A stretch of DNA of 64,000 nucleotides from Niallia sp. FSL W8-0635 (GCF_038007965.1 NZ_JBBOYD010000001.1:2830501-2894500), one strand, 5' to 3'. Shown: positions 44,780-53,765, counted from the stretch's first letter. Translations and numbers: made by a program. The notes: generated by a model from the letters alone, not told the origin.

Positions 44780-45011
44780 CCTTTCAAAAATTATTCCATT
44801 CTACTAAACTCTCTTTCTGTCTGTCTACATCATAAATTAAGCCTATTTTTATTTATATTAATAAATCGCAAATAATTTCTGTGTTTTATTTCTCCTGTTA
44901 CTAATTTTATTTCATCTATAAACTATAATTTTTTATTTTAACAAAGAATAATCATAATACAACAAAAATTGGAAATATGACGTAAAGATTACATTAAACC
45001 ATTTACAATAT
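44780..45011. other. Intergenic A/T-rich region before the HTH gene
   Basis: No gene seen. A TACAAT box (45004-45009) may be the -10 of the HTH gene, but a matching -35 is not clear. Confidence 0.35.
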
Positions 45012-45066
45012 TAACCACCTGCACTAAAATATATTTTAGTAAACAAATTTTTAGTAAAGGTGGTTA
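45012..45066 (+). promoter_or_regulatory. Inverted-repeat leader covering the ribosome site of the HTH gene
   Basis: TAACCACCT (45012-45020) is the exact complement of AGGTGGTTA (45058-45066), which contains the Shine-Dalgarno site of the next gene. Between them lie a perfect 18-bp palindrome ACTAAAATATATTTTAGT (45023-45040) and a repeat of TTTTAGTAAA 15 bp apart. It can be an RNA structure that hides the ribosome site or a DNA operator for autoregulation. Confidence 0.6.
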
Positions 45067-45070
45067 TATT

Positions 45071-45601
45071 GTGAGCTTACTTGACGTCTATTTACAAAAG
45101 AATGGAAAAAAGCGTTATGATGTTTTTAAACAAACTGGCCTAAGCCAACAAATGCTAGCTGCTGTAAACAAAAAGAATGTCAGCAGCTATTCAGTAAAAA
45201 CCATTCAAGCTATCGCTGAAACAGTCGCAAAAAGCGAAGGAACAGTATTAGATGAAATTTTACAATTAGAAAAGAAAACTGCCTATTTTGAAGTATACAA
45301 TACAGAGGATTTACTGCTCGCCTTTACAAACAAAGAATCCCATATTTTAATTAAAGAGGATTATAAAAAAGAAATCGAGGAATTGGCAAAAACACAGCTG
45401 TCAGAGACAGAAACATTAGGTCTCGAATTAGGTTCATCTGGTACCATATACATTCTAGGTGAAATTTTTTATCAGCTTGCATTGAAGCTAAGTAATAAAA
45501 ATACCGATCAAAAGAAGCTGGAAAACGATATTCGAAAATATAAATTGAAGAAACTTAATGAAAAAGAATATCTTTTGTATTATAAGCATTTGGATTATTA
45601 A
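45071..45601 (+). CDS. Helix-turn-helix (XRE-like) protein
   Basis: A 176-residue protein. The N-terminal about 62 residues form an XRE-type HTH: KKRYDVFKQTGLSQQMLAAVNKKNVSSYSVKTIQAIAETV. The rest is charged and helical (KEDYKKEIEELAKTQLSETETLGLELGSSG, then LENDIRKYKLKKLNEKEYLLYYKHLDY) and matches no domain I know. It starts at GTG 7 bp after AGGTGG. The leader has a striking inverted repeat that involves this ribosome site. It stands alone; it may regulate itself. Confidence 0.72.
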   Translation: MSLLDVYLQKNGKKRYDVFKQTGLSQQMLAAVNKKNVSSYSVKTIQAIAETVAKSEGTVLDEILQLEKKTAYFEVYNTEDLLLAFTNKESHILIKEDYKKEIEELAKTQLSETETLGLELGSSGTIYILGEIFYQLALKLSNKNTDQKKLENDIRKYKLKKLNEKEYLLYYKHLDY

Positions 45602-45695
45602 GCAATGGGAAGGCGAATTTTGATTCGCCTTCCCTCTTCTCTTAAGTATCTCTCTCTTATTAAACCGTCTTAAAAAACTTTATTTACAAATGCTG

Positions 45696-46568
45696 CTACC
45701 TTTTACTAACAGGTATCCAAATTTCACATGGTACTTTCGGAGACTGTAAATCTTTACTTTTAATTGATAGGATTTCAGGTCCTTGCATTTGTTGATAGCC
45801 TGAAGATGGGAACCATTCGGCATAAATATTTCCCCATACTGTCTGTACTGTTTCCGGAAAAGGACCCTTTGACTCAAACACAGCCCAAGTTAGATTAGGC
45901 ACTTCTAAAGCTGCAAAGCCCTTTGGACAGGATTCTGTTGTTGCAACCCCAATGTAATGATCAAGAGTACCTTTTTCCATCATCCTTTCTTCTGAAAAAT
46001 TTGTCGATGCTTGAATTATTCCTCTTGGTTCCACATTTGATAGTTGTAGTAGTTCACTAATCTTCTCTTGCCCTAGCTGCTTCCACATAGCATTGATTTC
46101 CGGGTTCTCCCCTTCAAAAATAATCGGTACTTTCTTCATCATACCTACTATATGAAAAGCATTCTTTTCTTCTATTCGGTAATTCATTTCGACTCCTCCC
46201 TTAATGGTTAATTGGAAGGACATTCGTGGATACGCCTTTAATGGGATTCCTTTGATTCTCGCTTCTGAAGGCGCTATACCATGAAAACGTTGAAATGCTC
46301 TTGTAAACGAATCAGGTGATGAATAGCCATATTTAACGGCAATATCAATAATTCTCAAACTGGTATTTTCTAAGTCAAATGCAGCAAGTGTTAACCTTCT
46401 TTTACGAATATATTCTGTTAGTGAAATCCCAGCAAGAAACGAAAACATCCTTTTAAAGTGGTACTCAGAACAAAGAGCAATCCTTGCCACTTGTTTCATA
46501 TCTATTTCTTCAGACAAATGCTCTTCGATATATTGAAGCGCCTGATTCATCCCTTTAATTACATCCAT
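45696..46568 (-). CDS. AraC-family regulator with GyrI-like effector domain
   Basis: A 290-residue regulator. The double HTH of AraC type covers about 8-105 ([30 protein letters not shown] and [35 protein letters not shown]). The C-terminal domain (about 128-285) is GyrI-like, with a [27 protein letters not shown] segment and EIWIPV end, as in multidrug-binding regulators. GGGGAGGG lies 8 bp before the chosen ATG. The gene follows the ABC-F gene by 88 bp in the same direction, so a role in a drug response is plausible but not shown. Confidence 0.87.
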   Translation of the reverse strand: MDVIKGMNQALQYIEEHLSEEIDMKQVARIALCSEYHFKRMFSFLAGISLTEYIRKRRLTLAAFDLENTSLRIIDIAVKYGYSSPDSFTRAFQRFHGIAPSEARIKGIPLKAYPRMSFQLTIKGGVEMNYRIEEKNAFHIVGMMKKVPIIFEGENPEINAMWKQLGQEKISELLQLSNVEPRGIIQASTNFSEERMMEKGTLDHYIGVATTESCPKGFAALEVPNLTWAVFESKGPFPETVQTVWGNIYAEWFPSSGYQQMQGPEILSIKSKDLQSPKVPCEIWIPVSKR

Positions 46569-46656
46569 TTCATGCCCTCCCCTTCTTAATAAAATTACCA
46601 AACAAATTTAACACGCTTCCGACTTTTCTTGCACAATTCATGCAAGATTCCATATA

Positions 46657-48127
46657 CTATTCAAATTTCTTCAAAACTAATTGATTATTTTCGATTTCAT
46701 ATATATAATCTCCAACACGCTCCATAAATGCTTGATCATGGGAAACAAGAATGACTGTTCCTTCATATGCTTTTAAAAATCGCTCTAAAGCTTCGATACA
46801 ATAAATATCTAAAAAGTTTGTCGGCTCATCCAAAAATAGGACATTATATCTTTCTAGAAAAAGTTGACATAATGTTATTCGAATAGCTTCTCCCCCACTT
46901 AATTGGCAGACATTCTTTTTTAAATCATTCCCTGAAAAATTCATCGAGTGTAGAAACAGAACGAATTTTACTTTCTCCATAATCACTCTTTTCTTTCATA
47001 TAATCCATGACTGATTGGTTCTTTATAAATTGATAGGCCATCTGTTTATACAAACCAAGAACAGCCTTCGGAGAGATAGTGACTCCCTCTTTTTGATGAA
47101 TGATATAGTTTAAAAGGGTTGTTTTCCCTGAACCATTCTTTCCAGTAATCACAATATTCTTCCCTAATGGAAATTGAAAGCTTACGTCTTGAAGCAGTAT
47201 TTTTTCTCCTGCTTTCAATGTAATTCTGTCGCCCATAATGGGAATCTTATTATGCATGGTAAGCTTTTCTGATTGTTGAAACCGCAACTGTTGTTCATTT
47301 TTGGGAGCTTCTACCATTTTCAGTTGTTCTACTCGTTGCTCGATTGCCTTTGCTGCTCGTTGAACTGCCTTTTGACTTGTATCCTTTGATTTGGTCATAT
47401 ACATTTTATTGGCTTTTGCCTTTGTTTCCTTTTTAGAAATATGACCATTAGCCTGCGTAATTTTGTCCGCTTTTTTTCTTTTTTCTTCCGCCGCATGTAC
47501 AAGTCGTGATTTCTCCTTTACATATTTTTCATATTGCTCCTGCTGTTTTTTTCTCTGTAGTTCCTTTTGGGCAGCATATTCTGAATAATTCCCTGTATAT
47601 TCCGTTATGATTCCATCCTCTACTTCCCATATTTTTGTCACTAATTTATCAAGAACAGTCCTGTCATGACTGACAAGAATAAGCGCACCATAATAGTACT
47701 CTAATTCCTCTAATAAGAACTGTTTTCCTAACTTATCCAAATGGGCTGTTGGCTCATCCAATAATAAGCCCTCCCGATAATTGGAGAAAATCTCTGCTAT
47801 TTTGAGTTTTGTAAGCTCCCCTCCACTAAAATTTTCTAATGCCGTTTTAGGGATAGAAAGTTTTCCGATTAAGTCATACTCTATTTCCTTTGTCTCAGGT
47901 GAGTTTAATTGATCAAAATAGGCGAAGTCTACAAAACTATTTATTTTTCCTTTCTCTGGCTGAATCTTCCCTGCCATTAATTTTAGCAAGGTGCTCTTAC
48001 CAGCTCCGTTCTTCCCTACAATACCAATTCGATCAAACTGATGTACAGATAATCTTGGTATGGTTAACACGATCCGATCTAAATACGCAATTTCTATATT
48101 TACTAATTCAAGACATACTTTTTCCAT
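46657..48127 (-). pseudogene. Msr-like ABC-F ribosome-protection protein, frameshifted in the second ATPase domain
   Basis: Two frames form one ABC-F protein of about 489 residues. The first has Walker A GKNGAGKST, signature FSGGELTKLKIAE and Walker B LLLDEPTAHLDK, then a long charged interdomain linker (about 185-275), and the second Walker A GKNGSGKTT. The second frame has signature LSGGEAIRITLCQ and NVLFLDEPTNFLD. They join at a T run (46954-46956): removing one T gives KIRSVLHSMNFSGNDLKK. Lack of membrane helices and the linker type fit Msr/Vga antibiotic-resistance ABC-F proteins. The start ATG is 7 bp after GGAGGG. As sequenced the product stops before the second signature and should be inactive. 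Confidence 0.82.
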
Positions 48128-48156
48128 TATTTTACCCTCCATTGGTTATTTTCCAA

Positions 48157-48187
48157 TAAAAAAATCACAGGCAAATGTCCTGTGATC
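48157..48187 (-). terminator. Leader terminator T2 just before the ABC-F gene
   Basis: Minus strand ATCACAGG-CATTTG-CCTGTGAT with perfect 8-bp stem followed by TTTTTTT. It lies only about 20 bp before the ABC-F ribosome site, a typical attenuator position. Confidence 0.85.
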
Positions 48188-48256
48188 TCGAGTAAAAGGG
48201 GAAAAAATACCTTCTTAAGATAGAGTTATCATTAATTGCCCTGTTATTAAAGGCAA

Positions 48257-48285
48257 ATTAAAAAGGCAGAAATATCTACCTTTTA
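48257..48285 (-). terminator. Leader terminator-like hairpin T1
   Basis: Minus strand AAAAGGTAGA-TATT-TCTGCCTTTT (one G-U) followed by T. A second short frame of 24 codons (48215-48289, MLKGRYFCLFNLP...) crosses this hairpin but has no clear ribosome site. Confidence 0.6.
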
Positions 48286-48454
48286 GCATTCCATATAAAT
48301 ACAACTCAGTAGTTACTGATATTGTATGAAAATACACCACTAGCTACAATGGAATCTAATAGTGTTTTTCAATATGCAATGAAGATTATTAAAAAAGGAC
48401 AGACTAATCCCGTTTACTCTGTATTCACAAAACAGAGCCTTTGAACATATTCAA

Positions 48455-48499
48455 TTACTTGTTCAAAGCTAGGAAACGTAGTCTCATCGAATGTGTCAT
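48455..48499 (-). CDS. ErmD-type macrolide-sensing leader peptide (14 residues)
   Basis: The minus strand encodes MTHSMRLRFLALNK behind AAAGGAGGA. It matches the ErmD/ErmK leader peptide of Bacillus (MTHSMRLRFPTLNQ) at 11 of 14 positions, and the Msr(A) leader MTASMRLK shares M-T-x-S-M-R-L. The RLR motif is the known macrolide-dependent stalling motif (+x+). Codons 11-14 form the 5' arm of hairpin CTTTGAACA/TGTTCAAAG (48439-48468), so a stalled ribosome would change leader folding. The leader is followed by two terminators and the ABC-F gene. Confidence 0.9.
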   Translation of the reverse strand: MTHSMRLRFLALNK

Positions 48500-48535
48500 T
48501 TTTTAATAATCCTCCTTTATTTTATCTCATTTTAA
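48500..48535 (-). promoter_or_regulatory. Leader RNA start and ribosome site for the leader peptide
   Basis: Short untranslated region between the promoter and the leader peptide with a strong AAAGGAGGA site about 10 bp before ATG. Confidence 0.6.
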
Positions 48536-48564
48536 ATTATAATGAGAATAGTACGTAATGTCAA
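48536..48564 (-). promoter_or_regulatory. Consensus SigA promoter of the ABC-F leader
   Basis: Minus strand TTGACA, 17-bp spacer, TATAAT: a perfect vegetative promoter. It starts the roughly 400-base leader of the ABC-F gene. Confidence 0.88.
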
Positions 48565-48581
48565 AATCAAAAGTTTTTATT

Positions 48582-49091
48582 CTATCTAAAAAAAAGCTTC
48601 GTTTCAGCCTTTACCTCTTCAATGATATTGTCTTTCCTCTCTAACAACATATGTAAGGCATCATCTACATAGCCATTTTCAAAATTTTGCAAAGGAATTG
48701 GTAGTTCCTCTTGATCTAAAATATAATAAGTACCATTTGGTTTTACTACAAGATCAATGATTAAATCTTCAAACAATACAATATTATTTTGAATATCATT
48801 TTTTCTAACAATATTAAAATAAGATCCTAAGTACTTTCCACTTGGTTCTCTCCAAAAATATAAATTATATGGCTGATCCAACCAATAATAGGCAAACGTG
48901 TATGCTCCAACGGGAATCTTTAATTGATGATTATTCTTACTCATAACAAATGACTTCTCCACTTTATGCAAAAGTGTAATTTTCATTTGATCCAAATGAA
49001 GAAGCTTACATCTATACTCCACTATCGAAGAATCGTATCGAATTTTCCTTTCAATCATTGTCTTTCCATACTTTAACTTCGATTCTAGCAT
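48582..49091 (-). CDS. DUF402 family protein
   Basis: A 169-residue protein of the DUF402/FomD-like fold. The core segment is YNLYFWREPSGKYLGSYFNIV, followed by VLFEDLIIDLVVKPNGTYYILDQEELP, typical of DUF402. Family members bind divalent cations, and some hydrolyse nucleotide derivatives; this one is not characterised. AGGAGTTG precedes the ATG. The gene ends just before the ABC-F leader promoter and runs in the same direction. Confidence 0.78.
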   Translation of the reverse strand: MLESKLKYGKTMIERKIRYDSSIVEYRCKLLHLDQMKITLLHKVEKSFVMSKNNHQLKIPVGAYTFAYYWLDQPYNLYFWREPSGKYLGSYFNIVRKNDIQNNIVLFEDLIIDLVVKPNGTYYILDQEELPIPLQNFENGYVDDALHMLLERKDNIIEEVKAETKLFFR

Positions 49092-49282
49092 ACTATCAAC
49101 TCCTGCTTATTCTAATAGAAACTTACTATTAGCTTCATTCCCTATCATATAGCAATAACAAACCTTTTTAAAGATGAAACAAATTAGTTATTTAAAGCGA
49201 TCTATACTTTTTATAGCCATGATAATATATAGATATAGCATAGGTACAACATAAATAAAAGATTTGTAAAGGAGAGGAAGCT

Positions 49283-49591
49283 ATGTATGTAAAAGTGTAT
49301 GAATACCATATACAAAAGGAAAAGGTTGCAGAATATTTTCGTATTCAAGAAAAAGCAACCAACATTTATAAAAAATACATCGACTCAGAAACAACCTACT
49401 TACAAAGTCACGATGATCCAACAAAATGGATGGAGATAACGACATATACTAGTGAGGAAGAATATCAAAAAAACATCGCTTTTATCAATGAGAATGTGGA
49501 GATACAACTATTATTTAGTGAATTTCATTCCTTGCTTTTACCTGAGAATAAGCATATAAAAGAAGAAGATTTCACCAAAGTCAGGGGATAG
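49283..49591 (+). CDS. Small protein, possibly dimeric alpha-beta barrel (ABM-like)
   Basis: A 102-residue protein. Strand-helix pattern MYVKVYEYHIQKEKVAEYFRIQEKATNIYKKY and KWMEITTYTSEEEYQKNIAFINE is compatible with an antibiotic-biosynthesis-monooxygenase-like fold. This assignment is tentative. GGAGAGGAAG precedes the ATG. It is monocistronic and followed by a strong terminator. Confidence 0.6.
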   Translation: MYVKVYEYHIQKEKVAEYFRIQEKATNIYKKYIDSETTYLQSHDDPTKWMEITTYTSEEEYQKNIAFINENVEIQLLFSEFHSLLLPENKHIKEEDFTKVRG

Positions 49592-49616
49592 AACCAGATA
49601 GTTATAGGAATATTTA

Positions 49617-49657
49617 AGAAAAGGATACACTTACCAAAAAGTAAGGTATCCTTTTGA
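49617..49657. terminator. Bidirectional terminator
   Basis: AAAAGGATAC-CTTAC pairs with GTAAG-TATCCTTTT with a 6-base loop. Confidence 0.85.
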
Positions 49658-49660
49658 ATC

Positions 49661-49909
49661 CTATTTAAATTCCTTCCAGTTCATTGAATTTTCATTTAAC
49701 AGTTCTTCAAAGCTTTTATTTTTCTCTCTTTGTCTACGTTCTTCTCTTTTTCTTTCTTCTTCCTCTTTTAGCTTAGCCTCTTCTTGTTCTTTAAGCTCTT
49801 GCTTTTTAATTTTTAGCTTAGCTGCTAATTGATCGTTCAGGAGATCGCCTAATGTTACAGGTTTATCCTGCGGTTTTTCTTTTTGTGTATTTTTTCGTTT
49901 TTTTGCCAT
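49661..49909 (-). CDS. YqkK-like DUF3886 protein
   Basis: An 82-residue, highly charged protein: a basic N terminus (MAKKRKNTQKEK), a conserved VTLGDLLNDQLAAKLKIKKQELK segment and a long acidic-basic helical repeat (EEEERKREERRQREKN) that would form a coiled coil. Fits the DUF3886 family of Bacilli (YqkK). The start follows GGAGGATAATCAT. It is 25 bp behind the OsmC gene, so they may be co-transcribed. Function unknown. Confidence 0.65.
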   Translation of the reverse strand: MAKKRKNTQKEKPQDKPVTLGDLLNDQLAAKLKIKKQELKEQEEAKLKEEEERKREERRQREKNKSFEELLNENSMNWKEFK

Positions 49910-49934
49910 ATGATTATCCTCCAACTATCCGTTC

Positions 49935-50384
49935 TTACAATGCAAGCTCAATGGTTTCGTCTAGCTCTACTTCCACATTCCCTTTGATTGCTCTAGTAAT
50001 CATGCAGCTTTCTTCTGCTTTTTGTGCAAGTTTTGCTGCAAGCTTCACATCTTTTTCAGTAGCCTCTTTTTTTAGTATAATCTTTGGGCGATGGATAATT
50101 TTTCGATAAGTAAATATACCGTTTGTTACATCCACTACTGCCTCTGATTCTAATGTTAAGCTTTCCTTCTCCAGTCGACTTCTTTCCATCATTGCAGCAA
50201 GCGTAATAATAAAGCAAGTTGCTGCAGCACCTAGAAGCATTTCATCTGGATTTGTACCCTCGCCAGGTCCATCCATTTCTTTTGGAATAGATATTTTTGT
50301 TTTTAAATTGCCGCTTTCAATTGTACCGACATCATTACGATAGCCTGGCCAATCTGCTTTTAAATAAAAATGATGTTCTGCCAT
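49935..50384 (-). CDS. OsmC/Ohr-family peroxiredoxin-like protein
   Basis: A 149-residue OsmC-fold protein. The two reactive cysteines are in GAAATCFIITLAAMMER (near 60) and EESCMITRAIKG (near 126), the usual spacing for the family, which reduces organic peroxides with thiols. The N-terminal half carries GPGEGTNPDEMLLG. The start ATG has a weak AAGGG ribosome site. The gene is followed by the DUF3886 gene. Which of the OsmC subgroups it belongs to cannot be settled here. Confidence 0.86.
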   Translation of the reverse strand: MAEHHFYLKADWPGYRNDVGTIESGNLKTKISIPKEMDGPGEGTNPDEMLLGAAATCFIITLAAMMERSRLEKESLTLESEAVVDVTNGIFTYRKIIHRPKIILKKEATEKDVKLAAKLAQKAEESCMITRAIKGNVEVELDETIELAL

Positions 50385-50512
50385 AATTCAACCCTTCTTT
50401 TTACTATGCTGTATGTATAATAACATATTTTTTTACTCAAGTTATATTAGAGAATCGGATACAGCACAAATTGTATTGCTAGTATCATCATTTTTATTTA
50501 GGAGGGATATGA

Positions 50513-50644
50513 ATGAGTCAAAAACGAGACAAAGGTTACAGCCAAGCTGGAAAACCGAATGCAGACACAGTTAAGCAAACGATTGCAGCGGAGGATTTGG
50601 AAAAAGCGATACATCCGACAAAAAGACAAAACTCCAAACAATAG
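50513..50644 (+). CDS. Small hydrophilic protein (43 residues), unknown
   Basis: Begins MSQKRDKGYSQAGKPNADTV and ends with KRQNSKQ. A strong GGAGGGATAT site lies 6 bp before ATG and a good terminator follows directly, which supports real expression. It has no cysteine or hydrophobic stretch and is rich in Lys/Gln/Asp, like small acid-soluble or stress-related spore proteins of Bacillus. I do not recognise the family. Confidence 0.65.
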   Translation: MSQKRDKGYSQAGKPNADTVKQTIAAEDLEKAIHPTKRQNSKQ

Positions 50645-50650
50645 CTACTT

Positions 50651-50694
50651 TTCCTGCACCATTAAACATTTCATAACAAAGGTGCAGGATTTTT
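50651..50694 (+). terminator. Terminator after the 43-residue gene
   Basis: CCTGCACC pairs with GGTGCAGG over a 19-base loop, then ATTTTTTTC. Confidence 0.85.
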
Positions 50695-50924
50695 TTCTTC
50701 CTTTCCTTTCCTTCTCTTTTTCTTCAATAAAAACAATCCAGCCATTCATGTTACATAATTGTAACCATTTAACCATTTCTGCATATCATTTTTTATCATA
50801 GGCGCACTATCCTCTACGTCTATTTTTCAATAATTGAAGAGACTGTCTATTTTGTTTCTCTTTGGAGAAGTGATACACTCAAATTAGTTTCTGCTAAATT
50901 TCTGTACTTACTGGAGGAATCGGT
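50695..50924. other. Intergenic region before yqkD
   Basis: T/C-rich sequence without coding signs. It must hold the yqkD promoter, which I could not place with confidence. Confidence 0.35.
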
Positions 50925-51836
50925 TTGAGAAAGCTGTTTCGTTATCTATTTTCTGTCTTATTGTTTATTACTTCCATCGGAGTTTACTGTTCTAATCGGT
51001 TAATGTATATGAAGAAAAAGGACAATGATTTTATTTTAACTAGAGAGAAAGAGGCTGGCAGATATGATCCTGTTTCTTATGAAAATTTAACTAAACAAGA
51101 AATTACCATTCCTTCCCCTTATGGCTATGACTTAAAAGCAATCGTAGTGGAACCTTTTCAAACAAAGAAATATATTATCATTTCACATGGTGTGACGGAA
51201 AACAAAACGAATTCTATCAAATATATGAACTTATTTTTAGAACGAGGCTTTAACGGAATCATCTATGACCATCGTAGACACGGGGAATCTGGCGGAAAAA
51301 ACACAAGCTTTGGCTACTATGAAAAATTTGATTTAAAGCAAATTGTTGACTGGATAAAAAGGGAAAAAGGAAAGGATATTCTTCTAGGTATTCATGGGGA
51401 ATCAATGGGTGCTGCCACAATGATTCTTTATGCTGGGGGGATTGAAGATGGCGCTGACTTCTATATCGCTGACTGTCCATTTTCGGATTTCAGCGAACAG
51501 TTAGATTATCTCATTAAACAGGAAATCAAACTACCAGGAAAAGTTTTTATCCCCATTGCTAATTTATTCCTTCGAGCAAGAGCTCGATATTCCATAAAGG
51601 ACATATCGCCTATTTCTGTTATCGATAAAATAAAAAGCCCAATGCTATTTATCCATAGCCAAAAAGATGATTTCATCCTTCCTGAAATGACACAAAAGCT
51701 TTTCGATAAAAAACAAGGTCCAAAAAAATTATTCTTCGCAGTAAATGGATTTCATGCACAAAGCTATAATGAGAACAAAGTAGCTTATGAGAAAGCAATC
51801 GATGACTTTTTAGAGGAATATGTTGATAATACTTAA
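50925..51836 (+). CDS. yqkD: Alpha/beta hydrolase YqkD
   Basis: A 303-residue membrane-anchored hydrolase with an N-terminal signal-anchor (about 5-25). Motifs closely follow B. subtilis YqkD: oxyanion segment IISHGVTENKTNSIKYM, NGIIYDHRRHGESGGKNTSFGYYEKFDL, nucleophile elbow GESMGA, acid in MLFIHSQKDDFI, and the C-terminal His in NGFHAQSYNENK. TTG start with GGAGG upstream. The substrate is unknown. It marks the return to the conserved yqk block, closed by a strong terminator. Confidence 0.9.
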   Translation: MRKLFRYLFSVLLFITSIGVYCSNRLMYMKKKDNDFILTREKEAGRYDPVSYENLTKQEITIPSPYGYDLKAIVVEPFQTKKYIIISHGVTENKTNSIKYMNLFLERGFNGIIYDHRRHGESGGKNTSFGYYEKFDLKQIVDWIKREKGKDILLGIHGESMGAATMILYAGGIEDGADFYIADCPFSDFSEQLDYLIKQEIKLPGKVFIPIANLFLRARARYSIKDISPISVIDKIKSPMLFIHSQKDDFILPEMTQKLFDKKQGPKKLFFAVNGFHAQSYNENKVAYEKAIDDFLEEYVDNT

Positions 51837-51884
51837 AAAGAACGGGAGACAGCTTTTCATTAGCTAGTCTCCCGTTCTTTTTTA
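51837..51884. terminator. Bidirectional terminator after yqkD
   Basis: AAAGAACGGGAGACTAGC-type stem (AAAGAACGGGAGAC / GTCTCCCGTTCTTT) with an inner AGC/GCT pair and T tracts on both sides. Confidence 0.9.
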
Positions 51885-53594
51885 AATTTTAAATTGTTTA
51901 ATCTTTTCTTGTAAATCAGTTGCTAGTTGCGCTAATGATGTAGATGATGCTGCTATTTCCTGTATGGACGCTACTTGTTCTTCTGTAGCTGCAGAGACGT
52001 TTTCCGTACTTGATGCTGCTTCACTTGCCATACTATTAACTTCTAGAATAGAATTATTGATTGTATTCGTGTGCTCTTTCAAATGGTCAAGTGATTCACT
52101 TACTTCCTCTACAAGTGTAACTAGTTGACTAACGGATTTTTCAATTTTCGCAAAAGAATCACCGGCATCTTGAACAATACCAATACCTGCATTTACTTCA
52201 TTTGCAGCTGTTGTCATGGATAGAGAAGTATTGTTTGAATCAGCTTGAATTTGACTAATAAGACTCGTAATTTGCTCAGCAGAACCTGCTGTTTGTTCGG
52301 CTAACTTTCTTACTTCATCAGCAACAACAGCAAACCCTTTTCCTTGCTCCCCAGCTCTTGCTGCTTCAATGGCAGCATTTAATGCTAGTAGATTGGTTTG
52401 TGAAGAAATATCAGTGATAACCATCGTAATATCGCCGATTTTATTCATTCGAGATTCCAGTGTAGCTATAGATTGGCCTAATGTAGCTACATTATGATTA
52501 ATTGATTTCATTTGTTTCGTTACTTCTGAAATGCGGCTAGCACCTTCAGCTGAGACAACAGACGTTTGTTCTGCTGTTTCTGCGACCATCTTCGCACGAT
52601 CCGTAATGCTTCCTGTCGTCTCATTTACACGACGAATTTCCTTTGAGCTAGATGCCATTAATTTCATCTGAGTTTCTGAGTTTTCCGCAAGATCTTGAAT
52701 CGTTTCAGAAATATGTTCACTTGCTCGACTGCTTTCTTCTGAACTAGAACTAAGTTGTTCAGATGAGGAGGCAAGGTGATGAGATGTTTCGGATAGTGTT
52801 TCAATAAGCTCCTTCATCCCGTTAGCCATTGTATTGTAGCTATCAGAAAGAGACCCTACTTCATCCTTTCCAAGATACGTAGACCTTTGTGAAAAATCTC
52901 CTTGTCCACCTTTTTCCATTAATGCCTTCAAACGTTTAATTGGGTTAACAATCATTGCTGAAATATATAAGCCAATCAATACAGCAAGTGCTACAGCAAT
53001 AAGGATAATCCCTGCCGTTACAAGCATCATTTTTGTATAATATGAATCATTTTCTTTTGAAATCCGCTCTGCTTCTGCCTGATTTGCCTCTTGAAGTTCA
53101 TCCAATTGGCTGTTAATGACATTTCTTTTTGATTGAAGATTTGTAGTATATAAGTTATAGGCAGAATCATTAAAATTATTGGTAGCTAAAGAAACTACTT
53201 GATCTTGCAAATCTTCAAAACCATTATATGCATCTTTAAATATCTTATAAGCATCTGCTTCTTTTGCAGACATCTGAATGGAATCTAATTTTTTGATAGA
53301 TTCATCTGCTTTTTCCATATTTGTTTTTATTGCTTCTAACAATTCTTGGTTTCTCTTTTCATCCGTTGTTATCATTAACTCTATAACATAACTATCATTC
53401 TCTCGACGATAATTTTGTATTTTTGCTATGTATGTATTAGGTACTAGTTTCTCCTCGTACATTTCTTGGGAATTATTAGCCATTTCCTTCATCCCATACA
53501 TTCCAAATAATCCGATTAATATTAATGCAATGGCACTAAACATGATAATAAATAATATTTTTTTGGAAATATTCATATTCTGTAAAAATCTCAT
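51882..53594 (-). CDS. Methyl-accepting chemotaxis protein
   Basis: A 570-residue chemoreceptor. The first membrane helix is near 12-32 ([18 protein letters not shown]). The extracellular region (about 33-185) is a helical four-helix-bundle sensor. A second helix near 190-212 ([18 protein letters not shown]) leads to HAMP and to the signalling domain with [39 protein letters not shown], the family's most conserved hairpin. AAAGGAG precedes the ATG. A SigD-type promoter lies just upstream. The ligand is unknown. Confidence 0.93.
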   Translation of the reverse strand: MRFLQNMNISKKILFIIMFSAIALILIGLFGMYGMKEMANNSQEMYEEKLVPNTYIAKIQNYRRENDSYVIELMITTDEKRNQELLEAIKTNMEKADESIKKLDSIQMSAKEADAYKIFKDAYNGFEDLQDQVVSLATNNFNDSAYNLYTTNLQSKRNVINSQLDELQEANQAEAERISKENDSYYTKMMLVTAGIILIAVALAVLIGLYISAMIVNPIKRLKALMEKGGQGDFSQRSTYLGKDEVGSLSDSYNTMANGMKELIETLSETSHHLASSSEQLSSSSEESSRASEHISETIQDLAENSETQMKLMASSSKEIRRVNETTGSITDRAKMVAETAEQTSVVSAEGASRISEVTKQMKSINHNVATLGQSIATLESRMNKIGDITMVITDISSQTNLLALNAAIEAARAGEQGKGFAVVADEVRKLAEQTAGSAEQITSLISQIQADSNNTSLSMTTAANEVNAGIGIVQDAGDSFAKIEKSVSQLVTLVEEVSESLDHLKEHTNTINNSILEVNSMASEAASSTENVSAATEEQVASIQEIAASSTSLAQLATDLQEKIKQFKI

Positions 53595-53630
53595 TGACGT
53601 TACTCCTTTTTTTATCTAATTCTCCCACTC

Positions 53631-53656
53631 TTATCGACAGATTCCGACATTCTTTA
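53631..53656 (-). promoter_or_regulatory. Candidate SigD promoter of the chemoreceptor gene
   Basis: Minus strand TAAA, 14 bp, GTCGATAA (consensus TAAA-N15-GCCGATAT), about 36 bp before the start codon. Motility/chemotaxis genes of Bacillus are SigD-driven. Confidence 0.6.
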
Positions 53657-53765
53657 AGTGTATAAGCCTGATTTTTTAAAATTTTTTCAAAAAAAGGGCT
53701 GTTAATACTATATCTTTTTGGCAATTCACTTTTTTAGGTGCCAGTTAGTTAATCTGAAGACCAAA

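Noticed and set aside
53536..53724. 62-codon frame upstream of the second chemoreceptor
   Set aside because: It overlaps the receptor start and the SigD-like promoter in another frame.
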